This document shows, one piece after another, positions 35,291 through 46,033 of a stretch of 64,000 bases of DNA. Position 1 is the stretch's first letter, and each line of letters opens with the position of its first letter. Source of the DNA: Rhynchosporium graminicola (lineage: Eukaryota > Ascomycota > Leotiomycetes > Helotiales > Ploettnerulaceae); the NCBI GenBank assembly GCA_900074885.1, contig FJUW01000018.1, positions 317,748 through 381,747 on the forward strand, written 5' to 3'. The notes below the pieces were generated by a model. It did not search any database and had not been told where the DNA came from. It saw nothing but the letters and a program-made list of their open reading frames with translations. The position numbers and the translations under genes are program-made.

Positions 35291-38058
35291 CTTGATTTGA
35301 TAGCTCGCAAGCCTGATCAGATATGGGACGTGTCCGAACTATTTTTGACGTAAGTAGCCTCGCAGGTTTTGAGTGTTGGCTTCTGACGCGGCTTAGGTCT
35401 GTGGTTCGTCGGGTGAAGCGTTTGACCTCTTGGAACAAGATGGCTGTATTGGGTGTCCTTGTCAGGGCTGAAGCTCGCGGCGCATAGAGGTTGATAGTCG
35501 TCGGAGGTATAGCTATCTATGATCGAGGTGCTGTAGACTGGTGTTCATCAGAACGAACAGGGCCTCGCTTCAGATTATCCATAATCCGACTAGCGCTGAA
35601 ACTTGCATCATCAAAGCTTCACCTTCGAGAACATTTGCATTTCTTCGCAAACAAGATCTCCAGGATGGCCGGTAAACCCCTTACATCATTCGATCCTTGC
35701 ACTACTCTGAATACATGGTATCTTTAGAAGGCCGTTTTGGAATGAATGGCGGCAGATCGTATTCCAATTATATTGTATCTTTCGTACCTTGTGAGAATCA
35801 CGGGATCCTGGTTGGTCGGGGGGGCAGTCGCAACCAACCCCGAATTGCGCACTTTCAGCCAGCAATGTGTTGCTTGCCCAAGCCACAGGAGGGAGGTAAT
35901 TCCAGTTCTGAGTACGTACCGACAGAGCAATCCTCATACCTCAGCGATACCTCACCTCGTCTCTGTTTTGACAACAGCTCGCAAAATACCACCACTTTGT
36001 TTACATGCTCCCAATCGCAGCACTGCCCCTCGTGTATTCTGCTACTTATACTTACATGTCATCATTCCGAATGCCCGTCCGAGCCCGTCGTCCCATCTGA
36101 GCTCGCTTCTTTGTTGACTCAAACAATGCAAGACTTTGACAGTCCAACTCCAACCCTTCAAGCCTCCAACGTGCAGTTCTTGCAGCGGTTTCATGATTCG
36201 ACGCTTAGACCGGAAAAAGGGCTCCTGCCTTCACGCCCACATGATCATTGGCCAATTGCCCTGTTTGCAGATCGCAGATGAATCGAAATTTCTATTCCGG
36301 GATTGGTCCATCTTCCTTCTTCCCTTCTTCAAATGCGGGACTGAGCATCGAATCTTTGGTCCCTGCAGCTAGGCTGACCATCAGTGCATGGCCCTGACCT
36401 TGCCCTGTAGGTACTGCCCTACCAAGTCTGAGAGGATCTCGAACACTTGACAGTTTGCAAGATGCATGTAACCTGTCATTGCACACACAAAATTGCTTCG
36501 TATGTCCAGCACATTGTTGTCCGCTCTTCCGCGCAAGGACTCAGACCCTTGCGAAGCCGCCCGTTTCTTGAGTATTTATGTGCATCACAGTCTCACCGCT
36601 CAAACGTCAAGGGTCCTTGAATGTTGCTTCTATTCTACAAGAGTCTCTGGCTTTGAAAAACCTTGTCGGCGATCACATTTGCAGCGCAGAGATGCACTTT
36701 ACCGTGGATTGGAGAAAGTTTTCCCCGCTGGCCGGAGAAGCTGCAAACTCAAATATCATATATTTTTTTGGTGGCGTTTCAGGCATCTCAGCTAATCATG
36801 ATCAAATACGATCGTTACATATAATGGACAATGGCGTTTGCATCTGCTCAGTACCTTTCGTACGCAGTTTTTGGGAGAAACACTATAGTGACAAGGACTT
36901 CTCCCATTCATACCTAGTACTAAATCACCTGTACTAAAGCCAGCCTCACTGCCACGTCTTTTCCTGCCTTAGCATGTCTCTTTCGCAAGGGCTGTGGGGC
37001 AATCGTTGACTCTGAACAACTGGAACATGTTGGCAGTGTTGAATTATGGTCGGCGGATACATATGGCATAATTCCAGGGTGATGCCATAGAGCACATAAT
37101 CTGCAACTAGAAGCTAGAGCTCACTGCTGCTGCTCCTGCTCCTGCTGCTGCTACTACCCAGTGATTGATAAGGCGCCTACATTCCGATCACCGCTCTTGG
37201 TCGAGACCTCGCAACAATCGCCTTTGTTATGAGTCGAGTTTCCAATTCCCGACGACAAACGGACGGAGCCTCCACAGCGGCATCTCTGCAGGAGAGGCAC
37301 CGTGTACCTGTCATAAATGCCATGAGGAGACTGGCTTGCTTTGTGCATCCAACTGGAACAAGGACAATGACAATGACAATGACAGCAGTACAGCACGGGC
37401 ATCCCCGTCAATGCGGCATACTAATGCACGGCATAAGTAGGCAGTGGTGGTGATATGGTGGTACACAGTCTGACCGACCTAGTAGGGTTTACCGGGTAGC
37501 AATACTTACGGCTTTGTGTTACTTCATTTAGGTTACTTTCCATTGTTACAAGTCAGTCTGCAAGAAGCGTCGGCAACAGCCCGACTCGCTACCAGCCTGG
37601 CAGCCCACTAAGTAGCAGGCTCTCAAGCCCCGGCCCAACCCCTAAACTTAGTTTAGTCACTGCAGGTGGTCAGCAACCTAACCTCGCCGCCTCGTCTGAT
37701 GCTCTCAATGTCTGCTGTAGGTACAGTACCTAGGTAACAACGAAAGGTAGGTCTCGAGTAGACGGTGTCAGTTCCGCTGCAATCTTTGATTCTTTCGACG
37801 AGCCAAAACGCCTCGTGGTTCGCACTTCTCACCGCCACTGTACCATGGCGGCGAGCATGGCATGGATCAACTCAGGAGGGGTGCGCCGAGATATCTTCAA
37901 CTCTCATTCCACGCCTCTATGAACGCCTTTTCCGCGAGAAGTCCATGGTATGGTAACTATCGCACTGGCTCCTGAGCAGCGCACATTTGTATGTACATTT
38001 GGACTTTAATCATTGTGCCATCCACCGACCGATGCGCCTCTTGAATTGTTTTATTTTA

Positions 38059-38085
38059 TTCTCTTCTATTCTATTCTATTCTATA
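38059..38085. repeat. (TTCTA)n microsatellite
   Basis: About five imperfect TTCTA/CTATT units. Confidence 0.8.
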
Positions 38086-38406
38086 TACTCAGGGATGGAT
38101 GTCCAGTGAGTCCTGCCACAGACAGTTTCGACAAGGTTTTTGACTTGGCTCCTCCTCGACCCATTCATTGCGCTCGATTGCGCTGCGCTGCCGTCATGGC
38201 TGTAGGTCGCCAGCACTGCGCACTTACACCGCCATCTCCACGATGTAGAGTCCCGCTGCGGAAGATGAGGACAATGATAGATGAGGCGGGCACACGTCGA
38301 TTGTATTGTTAGCTTTGTTGGGGCAGCCCGACCCGGCCCTTGTGCAAACGGCGCAGGACTGAGAAGGAATTGTTGTGATTAACCTCTTCGCTTGCGCTTG
38401 ACAACG

Positions 38407-38453
38407 CAGCATCAGCATCAGCATCAGCATCAGCATCAGCACCAGCATCATCA
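38407..38453. repeat. (GCATCA)n microsatellite
   Basis: About six hexamer units plus CATCAT tail, with one ACCAGC interruption. Confidence 0.85.
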
Positions 38454-38973
38454 TATTTCTTTCTTCAAGGTAGCAAAAACTCTATGGATTCTATTCAGAG
38501 AACGCACGCTGCCCAAACTGAACGCCATGAACAAGCATGGTGCCTGCGTTCAGCCACGCACGCAGTCGGGGGGTTGACAACTGGCTCAATTGGGCGATTT
38601 TCATCCAGCTCTATCAGCAACGAAGATCGTGGTTCATGACAGCCAGCCTTGTTTAAAAGCGCTGGCTGCAAGCCATGGAGATCATACCATCTGTCCGTCC
38701 CCTGATCCCTGGGATAACGAAAGTCGCATCCTTGTCCCTGCCTTTGACCGCCTGTTCGTTCGCCCAACTTCCCAAGCAGTACTGTACTATACTGGCTGGC
38801 CGATAAGCTTCGTCCTAAAGTAACAATCAGATTCCGCAGCGGAACAATGCAACAATAGATGTCTGTGATATCGACTTTACGCACAGACATTTTCCCCAAA
38901 ACGGACTTGAGGGGTTCTGGGACCATATAAGAGTTTCAACACCATCACGGCAGGTTTCAACCCTAATTCTCCG

Positions 38974-39014
38974 AGCCCTGCCCTGCCCTGCCCTGCCCTG
39001 CCCTGCCCTGCCCT
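38974..39014. repeat. (CCCTG)n microsatellite
   Basis: Eight near-perfect CCCTG pentamers. Confidence 0.9.
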
Positions 39015-39057
39015 TCCAACGTTTCTGCGCCATCTTTCCCAGCCAATACAGCTGAGC

Positions 39058-39160
39058 TAGATGCTAGATGCCAGATGCTAGATGCCAGATGCTAGATGCT
39101 TGCTTCTGTAGCTAGCAGGCACGCAAGCAACCAAGCACGCAAGCAACCAAGCAAGCATTC
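39058..39160. repeat. Composite minisatellites
   Basis: Alternating GATGCTA and GATGCCA units (39058-39098) followed by GCAAGCAACCAAGCAC-type units (39121-39155). Confidence 0.8.
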
Positions 39161-39201
39161 CAGCTTTCCAGCATTCTTCAAGGTCAGTCAGGGCCAGGCT
39201 C

Positions 39202-39246
39202 GGGTTCAGGCTCAGGTTCAGGTTCAGGTTCAGGTTCAGGTTCATG
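39202..39246. repeat. (GGTTCA)n microsatellite
   Basis: Six to seven hexamers immediately upstream of the assembly gap. Confidence 0.85.
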
Positions 39247-39319
39247 CATGAATTCGTGGCCACGCCCCCCCCCAAGCAAGCACCTAGCAGCTCTTCCAGT
39301 AAATCCCCCTGTGATGCTT

Positions 39320-39355
39320 NNNNNNNNNNNNNNNNNNNNNNNNNNNNNNNNNNNN
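39320..39355. other. Assembly gap (36 N)
   Basis: Unresolved bases. A run of nine C lies about 55 bases to the left and another C run borders it directly on the right, so the gap probably spans a poly-C or repeat tract of unknown true length. Confidence 0.95.
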
Positions 39356-40052
39356 CCCCCCCCAACTATGGAGACAGTATTCTGCGTCGCGCATCTTCCC
39401 CGGCTGTCCGTATAGTACTCACAACCATGTACCGCTTAAGCTTAATGATCTCTCTCCCCAATTCAGTTCGATAAGTCCCTTCCCTTCCCTTCCTTGTCTG
39501 CCCCCAAGCTCTTCAGCAAGCATCTTTTGACGCGTTGTTCCGTTGGCGTTGGCGCTGGCACGTACGTACTTCTCTTCCAGTCTCGTCTCATCTTTTGCGA
39601 TTGGCTGCTTTCCAGACCTCCCTTTTGCCAATCATATGGATGGATGGTCGTCACGATCTACGCGAGCCACACTTCTTGATTCGGAAGGCCTGAAATAGGA
39701 ACGCTGTCCTCGTCGGAAGTGCCTCGTCTCAAGATTCTCTCTACCGAATGCCCTGAGCCATCGAGCCTTCCAAGCCCATTTCCCGTTTCACGTCAGTAAC
39801 CCGTTATCTCTATTGTCGACTACACTTCTTTTAGAATCTCATTGCTCTTGAGGTTTATCTTCTCTTATCAAACCCGGAATCACTGGTTCTCAGCCTTCAA
39901 ACACTCGTTCAGAAGTCGTCCGGACTATTGACTGTTCCTCGGCGTACATCTCACGATCTAACTCTACACGGCATTAACACAATCTTTACAATTACACTCT
40001 TTGCTTATGAACTGTCAGCCGTGTACGGCACCGGCGACTACATACCGTCACC

Positions 40053-41171
40053 GTGGATATCTCCCTCCTCCTCAAGGCTCCGGACTCCAATGAGTCTGCG
40101 TCGTCTTCGCCCTCCCATAGGCATCATACGCGATCAACATCCGTACCATCGACCGGTGGACAGCCGGAGCCTCCTTCGTATGGCTATGCCAGTACTATTG
40201 CCAGTGGTAAGCGGAGTATGCCACCGCATCCAGCCGAGTCACCTGCCAAGAAACAAAGTAAATGGTCGCCAGAGGAAGATGCACTTATCATCGACCTGAG
40301 AGGGGGTGGCATGAAGTGGGAGGATATCTCAAAGAGGCTCCCAGGACGCAGTGCAATCAGTTGTCGACTTCATTATCAAAACTACCTGGAACGAAGAAGC
40401 GAGTGGGATGAAGAGCGCAAGAACAAGCTAGCAAGACTCTATGAAAGGTACCCAGAAGCCTATCAGAACAGCACGAGCCTTGTACCTCCCATCTTTCACA
40501 AGAAACTAATCCCGCACAGATTCAAGCCAGAAATGTGGTCTAAGGTCGCGGAGGAAATGGCTGTTCCATGGCGAGCAGCAGAGGCTATGCACTGGCAATT
40601 AGGCGAGGCAGACATGGCTCGACGAGCCGGAGTAGTCCCATTCTCACTATCCAGTGTTTCGACAGATGCACCACCACCAGGGCACCGTTCGTCACCATCG
40701 CGAGGCCATTCGCATAGTCAGTCCCAATCAAGCATCATGAGCGGACCACCAGGACCGGGGGTTGGCCCAGGTCGATACAGCAGGCCCCCGACTGCCCTCA
40801 GCAATTCCAGTTCGAAGACATCAGGAGGAGGATCAGCGCGAACGATTGCTGCACGTAGAGAAAGTACACCCAGGACAGTCCCGCCCGCAAGTCCGATCGA
40901 TGGTCTTGCTCTGGCGAGTTTTGGGGGTGGGAGTATGGGTATGGGTACGGGACGTGGCAGCCAGATGCTACCTAGTGTAGCAGAGCTAACAACAGGAGTC
41001 AGCCCTTACAGTACACCTGCGTATGCCACTTCAATGCCCATGGGAGGAGGCTATCCAAGTCCAGGACCGATGTTACCCTCGATAGGAATGATGGGAGGAA
41101 ATCGACCAGACGGGAAACGAAGAGGAAGTCCAGATATGGGCCCTCGGGAGACGACTCGACGTAGACAATGA
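40053..41171 (+). CDS. Myb/SANT DNA-binding regulator
   Basis: Nuclear Myb-like protein. A SANT/Myb repeat begins SKWSPEEDALIIDLRGGGMK and contains WEDISKRLPGRSAISCRLHY; a second helix-rich block follows (PEMWSKVAEEMAVPWRAAEA, MHWQLGEADMARRAGV). The C-terminal half is Ser/Gly/Pro-rich and probably disordered, ending in a basic tail (DGKRRGSPDM, TTRRRQ). A 72-nt in-frame, stop-free intron at 40448-40519 (GTACCC...CGCACAG) interrupts YERF; retention would insert 24 residues. The open frame begins with GTG at 40053 (VDISLLLKAPDS), and an in-frame stop lies at about 40008. No ATG lies between, so the true start is probably in an unseen upstream exon, or the first in-frame ATG near residue 55 is used. 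Target genes unknown. Confidence 0.8.
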   Translation: MDISLLLKAPDSNESASSSPSHRHHTRSTSVPSTGGQPEPPSYGYASTIASGKRSMPPHPAESPAKKQSKWSPEEDALIIDLRGGGMKWEDISKRLPGRSAISCRLHYQNYLERRSEWDEERKNKLARLYERYPEAYQNSTSLVPPIFHKKLIPHRFKPEMWSKVAEEMAVPWRAAEAMHWQLGEADMARRAGVVPFSLSSVSTDAPPPGHRSSPSRGHSHSQSQSSIMSGPPGPGVGPGRYSRPPTALSNSSSKTSGGGSARTIAARRESTPRTVPPASPIDGLALASFGGGSMGMGTGRGSQMLPSVAELTTGVSPYSTPAYATSMPMGGGYPSPGPMLPSIGMMGGNRPDGKRRGSPDMGPRETTRRRQ

Positions 41172-41883
41172 TTGGCTGCTTGATTTTTATGGGTTCTGGC
41201 GTTTTCGGAGACCTTTTGGGTTGTTGGTAAGCGTGATGGCTAGATGATGATGATGATTACTAGAGAGTGGATTTCTCACTCGGTTTGGCTTGGGTCTGCA
41301 CTTGGACAGCGTGGTTTGGCATTGCATAGTATGAAAAGATATCCACTGATGAATTTCATGTGCAGCATAGGGTTCTTCTTTGGGTCGAAGAACCAAAGGT
41401 GTCCGGAGTGTTTCTTTTCTACATCTGTATTAGAAGGCTGTACTGTAACGAAGAGAGAGTCCATGTTTTGTGCTTTCTACATCGATAAACATGCCTCCGC
41501 AGGTTTATAAACAAATCCATTTGTTCAAACTAATGCCAGCACGGAGGGGACGATCCTTGAGTGTCGGTTTGCGGCTCCCAAGATTGTGATGCGGATGGTT
41601 TGCAAACGGAGATGTGTGACTCTGCAAGGCTTGACGTTGAAAAAAAAAATTTCGTTTGTTTGTACGGACTGAGACTGTTTGGTTTCAGTGGTCACTTGCC
41701 TGGCAAACATATGCCATAGTGAAGGTATATCAGTTCTACCCTGCACTGAGTACCTGATTCTTTCACGATACCATTACTTTTTCTGCATATGTTCAATTCA
41801 CACTAACATCAGTCTTCGGTAGAACAGCCGCACGCTCCTGCACACGAGTCTCAAAAGTAGTCGTGAATGCAAGCGTGCCATCC
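41172..41883. other. Convergent intergenic region
   Basis: 3' sides of the Myb gene and TRM9. A nine-to-ten-base A run lies at 41640. No gene is supported. Confidence 0.5.
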
Positions 41884-43029
41884 TTACAATCCACTCTTCT
41901 TCCGACAAATAGCCCACCAATTATCCTTTTCATACCCACTTTCCACGACTTCTCCTCCGACATTTACAACATCCTCATCTAGCTCGCCCTTCTTGTACAA
42001 ATGGTAGTATCTTTGAAACGTTTTCTCCGGCTCCACTTTCCCCTCAACCTTCTTCTTACCAGTCTTCAACACCCATGGAACCATAACATCCTGCTCGCCA
42101 CCCTCATCCCAACCCCTCCGACTTCCTTTCTGCTCTAACGCCCATACATAAACCAGCGCCTTACCCCTGGCTTCCAAACACCTTAAAATAGCAGCGATGG
42201 CCTCCGCGCGCCTTGCCCGGGTACTGAGATGATGCACCACTGCGATGCAGATCGCAAAGTCAAATCGCCCATCTTGGTGAGGGAGAGATAATGAATCCGC
42301 TACCACAGCTGAATGTGGTTCGTGCTGGGTGGCGATTTTGACAAGGTTGCTTGAACGATCGCTGCCGATTATGAAGACATCTTTATTGACAGCGAGGTAC
42401 TTCCCGTTGCCACAGCCGATATCGAGCCCTATTGATCCCGGGGCTACGGATTGTAGAAACGATTCTACAATAGGCCAAGGTTTGTAGCGCGTTGAAGAGA
42501 AATGAGATGCGATTTGCTCGTACACTTGGTGGACATGCTGCTCTTCGTAACTTTCCGGGGGTACTGGGTTGGGGTTTGGAGATATTTTATCATCCTCTGT
42601 AAGTCTATCCGAAACGATCAACTGGTTCTTCCCCGTCGTATCCTTCGATGATTCATATGAGGGTAGTTTCCTCAGAACTTCTTGCGCCTCGGTCATTTCC
42701 AGCTTCGTTTTCTCAACGCTGTCGTTCAGCGGTTCGCTTATGTCGTGAGCTGGTCTGCCTTCATGTACCTGTCGTGTAACTTTGGAAGTTTCTTCTTTCG
42801 GCAAACTGCTTGAATTCATGAGATTGTGTCTCGCCTCGTGGTCTCCATGCACCACTTCTCGAGGCATCGGAGATTTGTTTGATTTCTGGTTCCTTGGCGA
42901 CGCTGTGCTCTGCTCACACTCTCCGGGTTTATCTGGCGCGTGAGTGCCTTCTTTCTCTTTTCCACTTCCCAACCTATGGTAGAGATCTGTTGTCGAATAA
43001 CAGAATTGATCGTCGGTCGATTTTCCCAA
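41884..43029 (-). CDS. TRM9: tRNA (carboxymethyluridine34) methyltransferase Trm9
   Basis: With Trm112 it methylates cm5U to mcm5U at the wobble position of tRNA-Arg and tRNA-Glu. It is an intronless ORF of 381 residues. The catalytic half starts HVHQVYEQIASHFSSTRYKP (about residue 165), then SAM motif I GLDIGCGNGKYL, FIIGSDRSSNLVKIA, FDFAICIAVVHHLSTRARRA and ALVYVWALEQKGSRRGWDEG, ending YYHLYKKGELDEDVV. This is the Trm9/ALKBH8 methyltransferase pattern. An N-terminal extension of about 160 polar, probably disordered residues has no counterpart in the yeast protein (279 residues). It is divergent from the USP gene. The methyltransferase call is firm; a start further in is possible because the extension is low-complexity. 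Confidence 0.9.
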   Translation of the reverse strand: MGKSTDDQFCYSTTDLYHRLGSGKEKEGTHAPDKPGECEQSTASPRNQKSNKSPMPREVVHGDHEARHNLMNSSSLPKEETSKVTRQVHEGRPAHDISEPLNDSVEKTKLEMTEAQEVLRKLPSYESSKDTTGKNQLIVSDRLTEDDKISPNPNPVPPESYEEQHVHQVYEQIASHFSSTRYKPWPIVESFLQSVAPGSIGLDIGCGNGKYLAVNKDVFIIGSDRSSNLVKIATQHEPHSAVVADSLSLPHQDGRFDFAICIAVVHHLSTRARRAEAIAAILRCLEARGKALVYVWALEQKGSRRGWDEGGEQDVMVPWVLKTGKKKVEGKVEPEKTFQRYYHLYKKGELDEDVVNVGGEVVESGYEKDNWWAICRKKSGL

Positions 43030-43955
43030 AGACTCTTTCTTGAAGAGAACCTATCGCAATTCGCCTGATCCTTTGAACACATGGAAATTTTCTTTTCTCT
43101 TAACAACAAAATGCCAGATCAGGAACACCACTGGCTTCTACACCAACATTTAAGCTTATGTCGTCAAAACAAGCTCGCTTTATCAAGTACCTACGCGGTA
43201 GAGACGAGCGGGAGCTTCCCGAGACCATGATTCTGGCAAAACATGGTCTCACCACAATGGTGAATAACCGGCTTCCACACTAAAATCGTCTAGGCTTAGC
43301 TCCGATCTCGGTTAACGCACTTGATCGGGTGCGCCAAGCAAATGGAAGCGAAGCGACGACAAAAAACCCTGCAAAATTAAATTTCGAGGGCCGAGGACCT
43401 CGTCCTACCGCCAACAAAAGGACTTTCCGGATATCAGACAGTACTGAGCCTTTCATCGCCACATTGATAAGATATGTTCTCGATAATCTAACCTGCAGAT
43501 TGCTCACTACAGAATAAATTCCATTTGATATCAATGCCAGAGTGAGATTTGGTGTCGGAATCACGGTGATTTCCTCCTCGATATTCGATATCTTCACTTA
43601 GAACGACTTTCGCGCATATGCAATTCCCGCAAAAGTGTGAGTTTCAATGATCGCATGTGCTCCAAAGAGGACATAGTTTCATCCTGCTATATATAAGGTA
43701 CCAGCCTCAAGTCCAAAGTCAGCTGTGAGAGGAGGTTGAGGCGAATTTCGAATATCACATTTTCTACTCGCTTGCAATATCTCGAGGTGCAGAGGGAAAA
43801 TACGAGATCCTATTGTCGTCCGCTTACATTGCCGACCAAACTTCCACGCAAGCTTCCGCCTGAGCAATTGTTGCGGCGCACAATACGGAAATTTATCCCG
43901 CACCTTTTGCGGAGATCCACCGCGATACTATTGTCACTCATACACAACCGCAACC
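43030..43955. other. Divergent TRM9 / USP upstream region
   Basis: About 0.9 kb holding both promoters. Short ORFs only (43280-43597 minus, 43329-43517 plus). No recognised motif beyond A+T-rich patches near 43685. Confidence 0.45.
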
Positions 43956-45846
43956 ATGGCGAGAGAATACCTTAAATCCTGGCGCTCGCCGCCCAAAACT
44001 TATAAGATAGCAAGAATCTCAAAGTCTTCTGTCCATCACCAAGCACCGAAATACAGAATTCGACCAGCTTCTCAGAAGAACGTTTCAAACACACAATTCA
44101 GGTACTCTGCCTCGGGTTACAGACCACTTCACAGCAAACTCCCTCATCGATCTCGACACAACTTCGAGATGGTTTCAAAGACGAGATCGAATGCCTCCTC
44201 TGGTCCCAAGAGCTTCTCTCCCCCTCTTCCAAGATCGGGTCCTCTTTCAATGACAGCTCCCCCACAGACTTCAGATTCCCCTTCAAAGTCAGAGTCCCTG
44301 ACTAAGTCGGCTCCTCTTTCAACGACAGCTTCTCTATCACAGTCCACTCATCTCCCAAAGTCGGCTCCTTCATCCACATCAGCTTCTGTTTCAAGATCGG
44401 CTCTTCCCAAGCTAGGTAAGTTGTTCGTTACGTCTGCTGTGTCTTGCAATATTGACGTACATGCAGAGCCCCCACCCAGACATGTGCAGAGCGACAGAAC
44501 TGGAAGTATCTCTCCCAAGCGTGCTCGCACAGAAACTGCAGATCATAATGACACCAAATCTACCAAACGGGTCAAAGTTACCACCGACATTCAAACCGCT
44601 GAGGTCTCAAAGACATCCACCGAATCTCTCAAGAAGGATACGAGGAAGAAGAAGCCTCGCCGAGCATCTTTGGTAAGTTATGACAGCCAAATTCCAAAAC
44701 CATGTTCATCCGTCTAACTTATACATAGACCGCGGACGTTCGTCGAGACTGGGATCGTATGCCAGTGGCTTCTCAGCAGGGCTTCGAGAACATTACAGGC
44801 GCGATATGTTACCGCAACTCAGCAGTTCAGGCGCTCTTTCATATTCCTGGCTTCGTCAACTGGGTCATGGACCACCTCCAGCCAGAGAAATGCTCTGCCG
44901 CAAACAAGAATCTTTGCGTGTCTTGCTGTCTGTACTCACTAGCCACCAAGTACTGGGAAGGAAGTAAGGTCGCTGAGACCTGGAGACGATTCAACACAAT
45001 TCTGAGGAGGAGTAAGTAACCACTTCAAAGAACAACCTTTACAAGACAGAAGCTGACTCGATAACAGGGGGTTGGGGAGTCGATGCTGGTAACGGACAAG
45101 CTGATGCTGGCGAGCAATTGATCTGGATCTTCGACGCAATGTCAAAGGAACTGCCTACTGAGTAAGTACTATCTAACTGTTATCTTATGCTTTCAAAGCA
45201 TCTAAAACTAAGTCCACCTAGAACCTACGCACAACTAGAGCACATGTTCCGTATTAAATCTGCCTCGATCGTCTCCTGTGGCACCTGCTCTCACACATCC
45301 ATCAGCAACCCGGGCAACCAATACATCCTCAACATCCCCGTGCAACGCAACATCACCACCCTCTCCGAGAATATCCAGAACCATCTCGCCGCCGAAGTCC
45401 TGCAGGACTACAAGTGCGAATCCTGCGGCAAGACGGCCAATAACCGCAAAACTCTCGAGATCACCCGCCTCCCAGAGCTCATCTGCATCCAGCTCAATCG
45501 CATCGGATGGAACCGCAAGACAGGCAAGCCAGTCATGAATCGCACGGCTGTCAATATTCCGACGACGCTTGATTTGAGTAGCCATCAGAAGAAGAAAGGG
45601 GGGAAGGGCGGGAAGAATCTGAAGAAGATGGAGGGAGAACAGAAGAAGATTGAGTACGAACTCCTGTCGGTAGTGAAGCATAGTGGCAGTGCTGCGTTTG
45701 GGCATTACATTTGTGCGGCGGTTGGGCCGGATGGGGCGTGGAAGTTATTTGATGATCGGTCAGTCACGAAGAGTTCCGCCGCGCAGGCTACGAGAGGAGG
45801 TCATTTTGACCCATTTATCATGTACTACCAGAGAAAGCGCGCTTGA
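43956..45846 (+). CDS. Ubiquitin-specific protease (USP/UBP family)
   Basis: Cysteine deubiquitinase. Exons 43956-44672, 44729-45011, 45068-45161 and 45222-45846 give about 572 residues. The N-terminal 230 residues are basic and Ser/Pro-rich with repeated LSTTASLSQS/KSAPSSTSASV units. The catalytic Cys box reads GFENITGAICYRNSAVQALF, a variant of the usual GLxNLGNTCYxNS. CSHTSISNPGNQY and YKCESCGKTANNRK form the CxxC zinc-binding pair. The His box has HSGSAAFGHYICAAV and KLFDDRSV, closing with FDPFIMYYQRKRA. Catalytic Cys and His are both present, so activity is expected. An internal ATG near 44169 (MVSKTR) could be the real start, because the first 70 codons look like 5' leader. The substrate is unknown. 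Confidence 0.88.
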
Positions 45847-46033
45847 ATAGGGAGGGAGAGGAATCTTGTAGATAGATAGGGGCGGTTTGGGTTTGAATAG
45901 GGCATTATTCAGCGTTTGTGCGGATACCATTGAATTTTTATAGGCTTAGGCCGAATGGTCGAAATGAACTTCGTTTCTTCATTATTGAAAGTGTGATTTT
46001 TATAAAAACGACGAGAGGCTTTTCCACCGTATA

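Larger units (their letters stand above)
35291..40052. other. Long intergenic region rich in simple repeats
   Basis: About 4.8 kb with many short overlapping ORFs but no recognisable gene; frames switch strands constantly. The right part, 38.0-39.3 kb, is packed with microsatellites and contains an assembly gap. It probably includes long regulatory sequence and 5' UTR for the Myb gene, whose class often has long leaders. Confidence 0.5.

Noticed and set aside
38407..39246. Regular short repeats that could be mistaken for a CRISPR array
   Set aside because: The genome is eukaryotic, units are 5-14 bp with no unique spacers, and no cas gene exists. They are microsatellites.
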